46,817 nt of DNA from an uncultured Lachnospiraceae bacterium (GTDB taxonomy: Bacteria; Bacillota; Clostridia; Lachnospirales; Lachnospiraceae), in contig CAJUTQ010000023.1 in the NCBI GenBank assembly GCA_910589265.1, positions 1 to 46,817 on the forward strand, given 5' to 3'. The number at the start of each line of letters is the position of its first letter. The stretch's first letter is position 1. Both the position numbers and the translations under genes were made by a program. Of the stretch, positions 33,069-42,341 are shown one piece after another. The notes under the pieces are model-generated. The model was not told where the DNA came from. It saw only the letters and a program-made list of their open reading frames with translations, and did not search any database.

Positions 33069-34412
33069 ATGTTGAAAGGAAGGTATAAGAAAGTGGAAGA
33101 TAAGACTGCTGAAAGAAAAAATAAAAACGAGGATACTCAAGAGACCCCAGTGATGAGTGAACAAGCGAGGGAGATCCTAGATAAGTATAGGGAAGATTTA
33201 AAGAGGGGGAAGTCGCCTATTACCCAAAAGAACCAAGCTGATAAAGGAAAGGGCCTGGACATTTACCCTAGTATTTTGGAATATGAAAAAATAGAATATG
33301 TAGTGAAGAGAGCATTGCTGACTTGTAACCGCTGCACGCAGGAGGCAAGAAAGGTAAAAATCGACAGGGTAGAGTATCCAGGAGAGCTTATGCATGTACA
33401 AATGAATTCTCGAATTTATGTAGAAGACAGAGAAATGACAATTAATGGCAAGGTACCCGCAGGAGTGAAGGACTGCTTCGGCGGATTGCGGGGAGAAGAG
33501 GAAAAGAGAAAGGAGGCAGAGAAGGAAGAAGGAAAAGAGGATAAAAAGAAGAAAAAAGATAAGGTGAATATAGTCAGTTTTGGAAATTGTACATGTATTC
33601 CCCAAGGAGAAGAGCTGGACAAAATTATCCAGTCTGAAAACTTAATGGATAAAAAAGAAAAGATTAAAAAAGCTATTGAGAACGGAAAGGGAACTTGTTA
33701 CTGCTTTATGAATTTGAATAAGGAGTGGGAAAATCTTCCTATTTCAAATGAGAGTGTATTAAGAGAAATGGTGCTTCCCAAAGGAGGAGTCGAGAAGAGA
33801 GCTTTTCGATCAAATTCACACTTGAAGTTTAATGGGATGGAAGGGATTCATATGGGTTCTAAACTTTTTTGTCAGTTTGGTCAAGGGATAATTACAGCAT
33901 TGGAGTCAGGGCAGAACAATGTGGACACAATCATAGATCCGACAGATGAAGAGCTGTTAATAATTCTTGCAACGATATATGGGGAGGCGGCAGGATGCAG
34001 TGAGATGGCATGGAGAGTAGTTGCACATGCTATTATGAATAGAGTTGGCGTGAGAGATTGGGATAAGTATGGCACAGCATACAAAATTGTAACGGAAACA
34101 GGATTTGATGCATTTAAATATCCCAATGCTCCATATTTAGAAATATTGGAATATTTGAAAAATCGTGATTATGCAAATGAAAGAATTGAGAGATTTTTAG
34201 AAGTGGTGTTACCTATTATCATGGAAGAGGAGGCGGATATAACAAATAATGTTGCTTATTTTTATAGTCCAGAAACACAGAAGGCAGCTCATAAAAGAGA
34301 TCCAAAAAAATATCGGGAAGTGCCTAGAATGGCAGAGGATGAAAGACTGGAGGAGGCGAAGTTTGAAGGAACAGAAAATGATGATTTTCGGTTTTTTAGA
34401 TTTAAAGATTAG
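33069..34412 (+). CDS. DUF4280 (PAAR-like) protein fused to a SleB-type cell wall hydrolase, 447 aa
   Basis: ATG 33069 is preceded by AAAAGAGAAAAC; GTG 33093 is an alternative that aligns with the paralogue at 23855. Residues ~75-290 are DUF4280 (VKRALLTCNRCT, TINGKVPAGVKD, VSFGNCTCIPQG, KGTCYCFM, LFCQFGQGII). After an NNVDTIIDPTDEE linker, residues ~295-430 form a Hydrolase_2/SleB domain: LLIILATIYGEAAGCSEMA with catalytic Glu at ~306, VVAHAIMNRVG, TETGFDAFKYP, and later NNVAYFYSPETQ. SleB-type enzymes cleave peptidoglycan as lytic transglycosylases. The fusion puts a wall hydrolase directly behind a spike cap, the layout of an injected effector. A spore-germination role is unlikely, since there is no signal peptide or YpeB partner. 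Confidence 0.9.
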   Translation: MLKGRYKKVEDKTAERKNKNEDTQETPVMSEQAREILDKYREDLKRGKSPITQKNQADKGKGLDIYPSILEYEKIEYVVKRALLTCNRCTQEARKVKIDRVEYPGELMHVQMNSRIYVEDREMTINGKVPAGVKDCFGGLRGEEEKRKEAEKEEGKEDKKKKKDKVNIVSFGNCTCIPQGEELDKIIQSENLMDKKEKIKKAIENGKGTCYCFMNLNKEWENLPISNESVLREMVLPKGGVEKRAFRSNSHLKFNGMEGIHMGSKLFCQFGQGIITALESGQNNVDTIIDPTDEELLIILATIYGEAAGCSEMAWRVVAHAIMNRVGVRDWDKYGTAYKIVTETGFDAFKYPNAPYLEILEYLKNRDYANERIERFLEVVLPIIMEEEADITNNVAYFYSPETQKAAHKRDPKKYREVPRMAEDERLEEAKFEGTENDDFRFFRFKD

Positions 34413-34521
34413 AATATCTAAGGTTACATAAAACGAGCATAGAAGTTTTAAAAGAATATAAAAAATTAGTTTTTTTCTTCTGATTGATATATAGGAATAG
34501 AAGGGAGGTAGGGAAATAGAG

Positions 34522-35118
34522 ATGGAAAAAAGAGTAGGTTCTTGTTTTCTAATGGCTATATTTATCGTAAGTATATACTTATGGACAAGCCAAAAAAAGG
34601 AGGAGGAGCTGGATATAACTGCAGGAAGTAAGGATTTTTCACAGAGATATAAAGTGGAATATAAATTGACTTTATACGACAAAGAAGGGAATGAGGTGGA
34701 GCAAGTTCTTTTATGTAAGGAACCAGAAGTTAGGAAAATTGGGGAGGACCTTCTAGAAGTTGCCATAAGAATAGAAGAGTATGACACAGATATCTTTTAT
34801 TTTCATAAAAAAACATTACAAAAATCCCAAAAGTATTTTAATCCTACTGTATTGTCAGAAAAATATGTTAGTTATATGGAAGAGGATAAACTAATAATCC
34901 ATGACATTTTTTTAGAAGGAATCTTACATGAAGAAATTATTCGTGATTTTACTGTAACAACGAATCCAATAATAGATATATCTATAATCTCATATTTAGA
35001 TAGAGATTTTTTGATCCTTGTCTATTATAAGGGATATTATGAGGAAACAATGGAGATATTAGAAATATTTCCTAATGATGAAAAAAAAGCAGAGGAGGTT
35101 TATAAAGTGGGTTTATAA
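34522..35118 (+). CDS. Single-unit HDIFLEG-repeat protein, signal-anchored (198 aa)
   Basis: The ATG lies 12 bases after AGGGAGGT. The anchor segment is MEKRVGSCFLMAIFIVSIYLW. One repeat unit follows: YKLTLYDKEGNEVEQ, EPEVRKIGEDLLEVAI, FYFHKKTLQKSQKYF, then IIHDIFLEGILHEEI, and EIFPNDEKKAEEVYK at the end. It directly follows the DUF4280-SleB effector gene, separated by 109 bases with no other gene, the usual place for an antidote. A membrane-anchored protein facing the wall side would be a sensible guard against a wall hydrolase. That is inference from position and topology; the family itself is not known to me. Confidence 0.72.
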   Translation: MEKRVGSCFLMAIFIVSIYLWTSQKKEEELDITAGSKDFSQRYKVEYKLTLYDKEGNEVEQVLLCKEPEVRKIGEDLLEVAIRIEEYDTDIFYFHKKTLQKSQKYFNPTVLSEKYVSYMEEDKLIIHDIFLEGILHEEIIRDFTVTTNPIIDISIISYLDRDFLILVYYKGYYEETMEILEIFPNDEKKAEEVYKVGL

Positions 35119-35184
35119 ATTAGAAGAGTATAGAGTAGGTACTTGAAATGGGCGAATCCAATAAGAGGAGAGGATTTTAGGGAG

Positions 35185-37398
35185 ATGAAAGTGAAAAAAA
35201 TAGACTCATTGATAGTAATGGTCATATTTATGGCAAGTATGTGTTTATGGACTTACTTAGAAGAGGTGAAAGAACAGGAAGTTTCTTCTGTGTTCGTGAA
35301 AGAACAATACAAAATGGAATATATCGTGACCCTTTGTGACGAAGATGGAAAGGAGATAGAGAAAATTCTTTATAAAGAGGAACCAGAAGTAAAGGAAATA
35401 AGCGAAGAGCTTCTGGAGGTAAGCATACGAGCAGGGGAAAATAACAAAGAGGTTTTTTATTTTCATAAAAAAACGTTACAGAAATCAGATATATACATAA
35501 ATCCAACATTATTGTCAAAAAAGTATGTAAGTTATTGGAAGGGAAAGGAGCTTATAGTCCACGATATTTTTCTAGAAGGAATCTTATATGAAGAAATCAT
35601 CCGAGATTTTTCTATGATAAACAATCCAGTAAGCCATGTACATTTATTGTTATGTTCCAATGAAACCTTTCTGATCCTTCGGTATAAGAAAGGAAAAGAG
35701 GAGGAAGACATAAGAGAAGTATTAAAAATATTTCCCAACAAGAAAAGGAAAGCAGAAGAGGTATATAAAGAAGCTATTTTAGAAAAGAGAGATACAGCTT
35801 CAAGGATAGTAAAAAATCAATACAAAATAGAACCTATTGGGGAAGACTATAGGGTATATTTATACGACGAAATGGGAAAGGAGGTAGACAGGATAATATT
35901 TCCCATAGAACCATGGATTAAAGAGATAGGGAAAGATCTCCTGGAAGTAGGAATAACTTCTGAAACCTCTGAAAGATTTGTTTTTTATTTTCACAAAAAA
36001 ACCTTACAAAAATCAGACATATATCTCAATCCTATAGTATTTTCAGAACAATATATCTATTATACGGAAAATGCGAAGCTGATAATCCATGATATTTTTT
36101 TGGAAGGAAAGTTATACGAAGAAATTAATTGGGATTTTTCCCCTTTAGATCGTCCAATAAGCGACATATATATAGTTCCATGTTCCAATAAAAACATTTT
36201 GATCTTTGAATATATTAAAGGAGAGGATGGTGAGAGAGTATGGGAAGTAATAAAAATATCTCCGAAAAAAAAGGAAGATCTTAGGAGGGAAAGGTCAGAG
36301 AATGGGAGAAAAGAATATCAGGATATTTCTTTGGAAAGGAATAGTTTTTCCATCATAGAAAAAGAACAATGTAAAGTAGAACGCAGAGGAGAGTTTTATA
36401 TTGTAACCTTATATAATGAAACTGGGAACAAGGTGGAGAGAATTCTTTATACAAAGGAGCCAGAGGTGAGGGAAATAGGTGAAGAGCTTCTGGAGGTGAG
36501 CATAAGGGTAGGAGAGCGTGGCAACAAGTTAAGAAAACAAGACGAGGGTAACTTTTATTTTCACAAAAAAACCTTACAAATGTCCAATATATATTTTAAT
36601 TCTATTGTATTTTCAGAAAAATATGTGTATTACATGAAAGATAACAAACTCATAATCCATGATATCTTTTTAGAAGGAATACTCCATGAAGAAATAGTCC
36701 GAGATTTTTCTTTAGTAGAAGACCCAGTAAGTGATGTTCATACATTCTCATGTTCCAATCAAGATTTTCTAATCTTTCGATATGCGAAAGGAGAAGATAA
36801 GGGTAACATAAGGGAAATATTAGAAATATTTCCTAATGATGAGAGAAAAGCAGAGGAAATATTTAAGGAAACGATTTTGAAGAGAGGGTATGCCATAGAT
36901 GAGAAGGAAATAGATATTGCTTCTGTGATAGCAAAAAAACAATATAAACAATATAAAAAGGAACGCAATGGAGAAGAGTATATTGTATATTTGTACGATG
37001 AGTGGGGAAAGGAGGTAGATAGAATAACGTATTCAAGGGAACCATGGGTTCGTGAGATAGGAAGAGACATTCTGGAAGTAGGTGTAAGTGTAGGAAGTCC
37101 TGCAAGGTATTCTTTTTATTTTCATAAAAAAACATTGCAACAATCCCAAGAGTATTTTAACGCTGACGTATTATCAGAAAAGTATGTCAGCTATATGGAT
37201 GATAATAAGTTGATAGTTCATGACATTTTTTTAGAAGGAGTCTTAAATGAAGAAATTACTAGGGATTTTGTAGGAATCACTCCAGTATGGGATATTTATA
37301 TATTCCCATGTTCCCATAAAACTTTTCTCATTTTCGAATATTATAACGGGGAAGGATATGAGAGAGAGGCAGTAGAAATATTTCCGAAGAAGGAATAG
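35185..37398 (+). CDS. Signal-anchored protein with four HDIFLEG repeats, second copy (737 aa)
   Basis: Start uncertain. ATG 35185 lies directly after TTTTAGGGAG, and GTG 35191 would have better spacing; the frame is open from TTG 35143. The anchor is KKIDSLIVMVIFMASMCLW. Four units of the same type as in 30100 follow, with HDIFLEG near residues 126, 301, 491 and 678. Unit order and the sequences between units match 30100 (for example the charged spacer before SFSIIEKEQ), so the whole four-unit gene was duplicated. Unit 4 is nearly identical in DNA to units at 31860-32320 and 32580-33045. A short patch around residues 445-455 (NKLRKQDEGN) is an insertion relative to the other copy. Function unknown, probably exported. 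Confidence 0.75.
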   Translation: MKVKKIDSLIVMVIFMASMCLWTYLEEVKEQEVSSVFVKEQYKMEYIVTLCDEDGKEIEKILYKEEPEVKEISEELLEVSIRAGENNKEVFYFHKKTLQKSDIYINPTLLSKKYVSYWKGKELIVHDIFLEGILYEEIIRDFSMINNPVSHVHLLLCSNETFLILRYKKGKEEEDIREVLKIFPNKKRKAEEVYKEAILEKRDTASRIVKNQYKIEPIGEDYRVYLYDEMGKEVDRIIFPIEPWIKEIGKDLLEVGITSETSERFVFYFHKKTLQKSDIYLNPIVFSEQYIYYTENAKLIIHDIFLEGKLYEEINWDFSPLDRPISDIYIVPCSNKNILIFEYIKGEDGERVWEVIKISPKKKEDLRRERSENGRKEYQDISLERNSFSIIEKEQCKVERRGEFYIVTLYNETGNKVERILYTKEPEVREIGEELLEVSIRVGERGNKLRKQDEGNFYFHKKTLQMSNIYFNSIVFSEKYVYYMKDNKLIIHDIFLEGILHEEIVRDFSLVEDPVSDVHTFSCSNQDFLIFRYAKGEDKGNIREILEIFPNDERKAEEIFKETILKRGYAIDEKEIDIASVIAKKQYKQYKKERNGEEYIVYLYDEWGKEVDRITYSREPWVREIGRDILEVGVSVGSPARYSFYFHKKTLQQSQEYFNADVLSEKYVSYMDDNKLIVHDIFLEGVLNEEITRDFVGITPVWDIYIFPCSHKTFLIFEYYNGEGYEREAVEIFPKKE

Positions 37399-37475
37399 GA
37401 AAAACTAGGAACAATAAGAATAAATTCCCGGACCTCCAATAGGCAGAGAAGGGGAAAAAGGAGACAGGGAAGAAA

Positions 37476-38711
37476 ATGATAGAAAAACAGTTTGATTATA
37501 AGACCTACATAAACAAGAGATTAAAAGAAATCGACGATTTAGAGGAGAGACGGTTTGCCAAGGAGCTCTTGTTAGAAAGCTTAGGAAATGTATTGGATTG
37601 GACGGAAAAAAAGTACAAAGCATTGGAGGAAAGGGTACAAAAGGAGTTGGCTATGCCTTGGGAACAGTTTTACACTTACACAACTGTGATCGATGAGAAG
37701 GATTACGATCCTATCCATACCTTTTGGTTTCCCGTCTGTCAGGAAGACATAGAGGAAATCAAGGAAAGGAACAGGAAAACTATTTATTTAGCAGCCGACA
37801 AAGAAAAATGCCAAAGGTTTTTAGACATGGAGGTTTTAACAGGGATAGAGAGAGAAACAGGAAAAAGGATTTCCTTTCAAATATGCCAGGCAAAGAGATA
37901 TGAGGAAAAATTGAAAAAACTTCATAACCTGTTTATAAGCAATCACATCCCTTGGCAGACTGTACATATGGGACATTTGGAACGGTTCTTTGACCTTATC
38001 CCTATGGAGGAAGAAAGCTCCCTTTCTTTGGATGTTCAATTCCAATGGGGAGAATGGGAGAAATATGTAAGGGAGGGGAAGCTGCCTCTTTGGAACATGG
38101 AAAAAATACAGCTCCAGTCAAGGGAATATCGAAGGCCCTGCATTGACGATGTTTTTTATGAACACATGGTGGCTCTGCCTAAAGGGAAAAAGGAAGAAGG
38201 AGGATGTCTGGTAGAAACCTTGTCGAAGGTTTTATCCATACGTTATGAAGAAGACAAGATTTTTCTAAAGACAAGGGAGGAATCTATAGAAGAGATATTC
38301 CTTTATCAGTTAAAACAAAATATCAGGGAAGGAGAGGAAAAGGGGGAATGGGTCTTATCCAATGCTAAAAAGGATACCCTGTGCGCAAGATATGTAGGAC
38401 AGGTAGGAAACGTGATACAAACTCCTGGAGAGCTGTACCGGAAAGTGGAAGAAATGTCTGGGGATTATAAAATAACGATTGAGCATTATGAGATAAGAGA
38501 GAAGCTGGAAGGAAAAATCGTAAAAGGAGATATGAACGAGTATGCAGGAGCCCCCCTTTTTGAAAAGGATAAGAGAAGAGTGCTCTACCTTCATATACAA
38601 AAAGAAGAAGGCAGGGAAGAAGATTACCTCTATGAAGCCCAGGTGCGCTACATGTTATCCCAGCTCCAAAGGGAATTTCAGGAATACAAGTGGATAGGAG
38701 GCTTTGAATGA
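37476..38711 (+). CDS. Hypothetical protein, candidate structural component, 411 aa
   Basis: The ATG follows GACAGGGAAGAAA. There is no signal peptide. Residues 1-70 are helical (YKTYINKRLKEIDDLEERRFAKELLLESLG), a central mixed region contains FDLIPMEEESSLSLDVQFQWGEW, and the C-half includes RYVGQVGNVIQTPGELYRKVEEM and a final EAQVRYMLSQLQREFQEYKW. I do not recognise the family and see no nucleotide-binding or catalytic motif. Its stop overlaps the next gene's start by 4 bases, and the pair opens the second VgrG module. By place and size it could be a baseplate wedge or scaffold part. That is a hypothesis from context, not from sequence. Confidence 0.7.
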   Translation: MIEKQFDYKTYINKRLKEIDDLEERRFAKELLLESLGNVLDWTEKKYKALEERVQKELAMPWEQFYTYTTVIDEKDYDPIHTFWFPVCQEDIEEIKERNRKTIYLAADKEKCQRFLDMEVLTGIERETGKRISFQICQAKRYEEKLKKLHNLFISNHIPWQTVHMGHLERFFDLIPMEEESSLSLDVQFQWGEWEKYVREGKLPLWNMEKIQLQSREYRRPCIDDVFYEHMVALPKGKKEEGGCLVETLSKVLSIRYEEDKIFLKTREESIEEIFLYQLKQNIREGEEKGEWVLSNAKKDTLCARYVGQVGNVIQTPGELYRKVEEMSGDYKITIEHYEIREKLEGKIVKGDMNEYAGAPLFEKDKRRVLYLHIQKEEGREEDYLYEAQVRYMLSQLQREFQEYKWIGGFE

Positions 38712-39400
38712 ATTACGCATGGGAAGCTGTCTTACAGGCAGAGAAGGAAAAGAGGGAGAGGGATAGACTTCGCTTTACACAGGCTGATGTCCCAAGCCCT
38801 TATATTGAAGTATCCGTTACTGATTTAAATATACAGTGCCCTGAGGAGGATGTCATAGAAGTCAATCCCCTTTACCGATTTGCCCATGTATTTGGGAAAA
38901 TATTTGACAAAAACATAAAAGGAATGGAACAGACAAGAGCTTTATTCTTCGACGTCTGTATGCATTACATCGTTCAGTTGGATTTGAGGGAGGGCATATC
39001 TAAGGAATATTATTATGCCAAGCATATATACGAAGATATAGAAAGGGGGATGTATGGAGAAAAATGGAAGAAGAAATTTAAGCTTTTTCATGATTGGGAG
39101 CAGAACATCTTAGTGTACGCATACTTGAAACTTTTAAAAACAGGAGACGAAAGGGGGGAATTCAGGAAAACAGTAACAACTTTATACCCTAATGCCCACC
39201 TATATGAAAACAATGAGACAGGATGGGAGCTACTCGTATACTTAGGAGTCAAAGACACGAAGGAGGAAAGGGAACGGGCTATGTTTCTAAGGGAGATGTT
39301 TTTATCTATAAAGGAACAAGTACATTATTTTTATGAGCGCCATTTTGGGATTCTAGATGTAGAGGAAACAATGGTCATGGATGAAATGGTTCTTTTTTAA
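38708..39400 (+). CDS. Hypothetical protein coupled to 37476, 230 aa
   Basis: ATGA overlap with the previous stop and an AGGAGG site inside it indicate translational coupling. The protein is soluble and mostly helical after residue 60 (GMEQTRALFFDVCMHYIVQL, FKLFHDWEQNILVYAYLKLLK), with a beta-like N-terminus (PSPYIEVSVTDLNIQCPEED). The C-terminus (ERHFGILDVEETMVMDEMVLF) is unusually rich in Met. No family recognised. The tight coupling suggests that it forms a complex with the 411-aa product. Confidence 0.68.
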   Translation: MNYAWEAVLQAEKEKRERDRLRFTQADVPSPYIEVSVTDLNIQCPEEDVIEVNPLYRFAHVFGKIFDKNIKGMEQTRALFFDVCMHYIVQLDLREGISKEYYYAKHIYEDIERGMYGEKWKKKFKLFHDWEQNILVYAYLKLLKTGDERGEFRKTVTTLYPNAHLYENNETGWELLVYLGVKDTKEERERAMFLREMFLSIKEQVHYFYERHFGILDVEETMVMDEMVLF

Positions 39401-39487
39401 GGAAGAAGCATAGAACAATAGGAAAAGAAGGAGTTCCAGTATAAGAATCAAAAGAGAAAGAAAAGGAAGAAAGGCAGGGATACAAAA

Positions 39488-40045
39488 ATGAGTGAACATG
39501 TCATGATAGGAGGCATTGGAAAAAGTCCGGCTATAGATAAAATCCATAGATTTTCCAGTAAAGGACTCAAACAAACAATAGTGAAAAAAATGGAAGAACA
39601 AATGTTAATCAAGTATACAGATTCTTTAAAAAAATATACAGATAGGATTCCCATAAAATTTAAAAAAGCAAATTGGAAAGGAACATTATATAGAAATAAA
39701 GAAGAGAGATATGCCTTGGCAAAAAATGCTCTGCCCAAATGGAAGGATTTCCTTGCATATACGGAAAAATTGGAAAGGGATAGAAGAGGAAGGGATTGGA
39801 AAAATTTTTCCCTTTTATCAAAGGCGCCGGAAAGCTTTCCTTGGTTCAGAGGGGAGTCCTATTTTTACAAGAAACCTCTTAGACAAGTCCCGAAAGGAGA
39901 AGCCAATATATCTCTCAAAATAGAAAGTAAAAAGACTTATCAGCTGGATATGCTTAAAAAGCATTCAGGACTTATTCATAAGAAGGAAAACAAAAAAAGA
40001 GAGGGAGGAATCCTTTTCCTTCCTTACAAAGGGAAATCACAATGA
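39488..40045 (+). CDS. GGIGKSP-family small basic protein, 185 aa
   Basis: The ATG follows GGCAGGGATACAAAA. The protein is strongly basic (Lys-rich) and without a signal. It starts MSEHVMIGGIGKSPAIDK; the same start occurs at 17584 next to the first type A VgrG. GGIGKS recalls a P-loop but lacks the first Gly at the right spacing, so ATP binding is not supported. The rest is helical with PIKFKKANWKGTLYRN and a C-terminal Lys/Arg tail. Basic proteins of this size in spike loci may be chaperones or DNA- or effector-binding parts. Family unknown; its repeated link to VgrG genes is the main clue. Confidence 0.65.
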   Translation: MSEHVMIGGIGKSPAIDKIHRFSSKGLKQTIVKKMEEQMLIKYTDSLKKYTDRIPIKFKKANWKGTLYRNKEERYALAKNALPKWKDFLAYTEKLERDRRGRDWKNFSLLSKAPESFPWFRGESYFYKKPLRQVPKGEANISLKIESKKTYQLDMLKKHSGLIHKKENKKREGGILFLPYKGKSQ

Positions 40046-40098
40046 TTTTAAAAGAACATATTTTTTACAGGAGAAGAAAGGAAAGAGGTGATTAGGGA

Positions 40099-40707
40099 AT
40101 GTACTTAGGAAAGGTAGGCAGCCGTAAAACAGAAATTTCCCAGTTTCTGCAGCCTTACATGGAAGAACAGTTTCAAATGTCTTGTCAATGGTTTCAAGGA
40201 GTGATGGAATACTATGGGCCGGAAGTCTGGAATGAATTAAAAACAGCCATAGGGACCATGTTAAAAAAGGTAGAATTGCTTCAACAGTGCCATAAAAAAG
40301 GAAAGATCCAATATTTTATCATAAGCTTTCTTCGGTGCAGCATTTACTTAGATAAGCTAAAATGGCGTATAGACGCCTTGGATGAGGGATTTTATTTAGA
40401 TGAGGAGGAGTGCGGAGGATATTATTTACCAACATTTTTGCAAGGGAGGTATTGGGAAGATACGGATTTCCTTCTGGAAAAGGCAAGGGATCATTTTATC
40501 CGATTGCAATATTATGAGTGGATGGAAATAAAGGAAGAGTATACAGAACTTTTTGTTCTTTTTATCCTTCAAATGATGGACAGTTTGAAAGAATACATAA
40601 TGGAAGAGATAGAGAAAAGCAATATATCCTTCTCCCATTCATTGAAAATGATTTGTGGAGAATATATGGACAGGGGTATTATTTTCTATGAAGGGAAAGG
40701 AGTTTAG
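40099..40707 (+). CDS. Conserved hypothetical protein, 202 aa (family shared with 3350)
   Basis: The ATG follows AGGTGATTAGGG. All-helical pattern: SQFLQPYMEEQFQMSCQWF, LKTAIGTMLKKVELLQQC, QYFIISFLRCSIYLDKLKW, an acidic loop EGFYLDEEECGGYY, LLEKARDHFIRLQYYEWMEI, and FILQMMDSLKEYIMEEIEK. The intact relative at 3350 and the broken one at 6486 precede LRR genes, while this one precedes VgrG type A. Its stop sits one base before the ATG of that VgrG, so expression is coupled. The helix-plus-acidic-loop layout would suit a cargo chaperone, but that is a guess. Confidence 0.7.
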   Translation: MYLGKVGSRKTEISQFLQPYMEEQFQMSCQWFQGVMEYYGPEVWNELKTAIGTMLKKVELLQQCHKKGKIQYFIISFLRCSIYLDKLKWRIDALDEGFYLDEEECGGYYLPTFLQGRYWEDTDFLLEKARDHFIRLQYYEWMEIKEEYTELFVLFILQMMDSLKEYIMEEIEKSNISFSHSLKMICGEYMDRGIIFYEGKGV

Positions 40708-40708
40708 T

Positions 40709-42316
40709 ATGGAAAGAATGAATATAGGGCAATTACAGGTAAGAAGCAGATTTTCCTTCTTGACAATAAAAAATTGCTATATAAAGGAAAAATTTGGGGA
40801 GCATGGGAAGGCAAGGATCACAGGGGAGATAAAGGGAAGAGAGGCAAGAGATGCATTAACAGATGTAAGAAGGGATAAGGTGGAGATTGTCATGGTTTTT
40901 CATGAGGAAGGGGGAAGAGTGGGGGAAAGAATCCTCTTTTCTGGTATGATTCGTCAAGTAGAGTTAAAGGAAGAAGGAAAGTATACTATGTTAACATTAG
41001 ATGCTGTTTCCCATTCCTGGAAAATGGACATTCATAAAAGATCCAGATCCTTTCAGAATATAACTAGAACTTACAGAGAGATAGGAGAAGAAATTTTACA
41101 AGATTATAAGGGAAGACTTTTGGGAGAGATAGAAGACAGGAAATTGGAATATCCCTTGATTCAACACAGGGAAACAGATTTTCAATTTTTAAAACGAATA
41201 CTCAGTTATGTAGGAGAGGGAATAAAAATAAACAGCCTATCCAGGGGAGTTTTTCTGTCTAGTGTAAAGGACAGGGGAGTCCACCAGGGAGAAATCAATG
41301 TAAATAGTCATGTCCATCAGGAGATTCCCTTTTATTCCAGAGAAGGAGAATGGATAGCCACTGGCTATGTTCTAAAGGACATGGACTATGCTTCTGTAGG
41401 GGACAGTCTTTTCATACAGGGAAAAGAATATCTGATAAAAGAGGTAGATATTGGATTTATAGGCAGCCTTCTTAGCTGTACATGGAAAGTATTTCCAAAG
41501 GTATGTTTTAAGGAGGAGAAAATACATTCCTCCACTTTAAAAAATGCTGTATTTGTTGGAAGAGTACTAAAAACAGAACAGGAAAAAGTAAGGATTCATC
41601 TACAAATAGATGAGGAGCAAAAGGAAGAGGAGGCTTATGAGTTTCCGTGGATACCTATTACAGGAAATCTTCTTTACTGTATGCCTGAAGTGGGTACCCA
41701 AGTGGCCTTAGCCTTTGAAGGGGGAAAAGAGGAACGTCCTATGGTCATTTATAATGTGAGAGAAAATGGAGAAATCTGTGGAGAAATGGGAGACTATGAA
41801 AACCGTTATTTTACAACGAAAGGGCAGAAACGGATGTATTTAAAGCCTGGGGAAATGGGACTCATAAATCTGGATGGGGGGAATGGAGAACTCTCCTTAA
41901 AAGATGGAGATAGTATTGGAATGAGGACGAACAATAACCTGTCGATTTTGGCAAAGGGGCAGGTAGAGATAAAGGGAAGGAAGGTATATCTTACCACTCC
42001 TCAGGAAGTAACCTTGGTAAAGAAGGATATTCTGTCCCCGACGGTAATCAATATGTGCAATGCTTTTGACGCCATTGGAAAAACAGGAAATTTTAAACCT
42101 ACAGAGCAATCCATAGAAAAGAAGAGGAAGAGAGAAAGGTCTATGGGGGGACAACAGGAGAAATATTCTTTGGAAGGAGTCGTGGAACATATTTTTGCCA
42201 GCATTCCTATGGAAACAGGAGAGGATCCTATATTGAAGGTCATAGCAGGTGCAATGCCTCTTATAACTAGGTTAAATAAAAATGTAGAAAATAAGGAATA
42301 CAAAAAAAGATTGTGA
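40709..42316 (+). CDS. VgrG type A, second module (535 aa)
   Basis: Start set at ATG 40709 after AAAGGAG, right behind the previous stop; the frame is open from 40655. The gpD-like hub spans residues ~1-270 (HKRSRSFQNITRTYREIGEE, then HRETDFQFLKRILSYVGEG in place of the usual YEETDWEFL). The OB-fold lies at ~290-365 (GRVLKTEQEKVRIHLQID, then WIPITGNLLYCMPEVGTQVAL). Then KGQKRMYLKPGEMGL, beta repeats (NNLSILAKGQVEIKGRKVYL) and TVINMCNAFDAIG, as in the 15948 paralogue. It ends soon after a FASIPMETGEDP segment, unlike the 637-aa paralogue with its odd extension. This is the better model for the natural length of type A. Role: spike hub. Confidence 0.9.
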   Translation: MERMNIGQLQVRSRFSFLTIKNCYIKEKFGEHGKARITGEIKGREARDALTDVRRDKVEIVMVFHEEGGRVGERILFSGMIRQVELKEEGKYTMLTLDAVSHSWKMDIHKRSRSFQNITRTYREIGEEILQDYKGRLLGEIEDRKLEYPLIQHRETDFQFLKRILSYVGEGIKINSLSRGVFLSSVKDRGVHQGEINVNSHVHQEIPFYSREGEWIATGYVLKDMDYASVGDSLFIQGKEYLIKEVDIGFIGSLLSCTWKVFPKVCFKEEKIHSSTLKNAVFVGRVLKTEQEKVRIHLQIDEEQKEEEAYEFPWIPITGNLLYCMPEVGTQVALAFEGGKEERPMVIYNVRENGEICGEMGDYENRYFTTKGQKRMYLKPGEMGLINLDGGNGELSLKDGDSIGMRTNNNLSILAKGQVEIKGRKVYLTTPQEVTLVKKDILSPTVINMCNAFDAIGKTGNFKPTEQSIEKKRKRERSMGGQQEKYSLEGVVEHIFASIPMETGEDPILKVIAGAMPLITRLNKNVENKEYKKRL

Positions 42317-42341
42317 GAAAAGTGGATAGGAGGGAAGGAAA

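Noticed and set aside
33069..34412. The SleB-domain gene as a spore germination enzyme
   Set aside because: It has a DUF4280 cap and no export signal, and no YpeB or spore genes lie nearby.
39500..39530. GGIGKS as a Walker A nucleotide-binding loop
   Set aside because: The first Gly is not at the GxxxxGK[ST] spacing and no Walker B region is visible.
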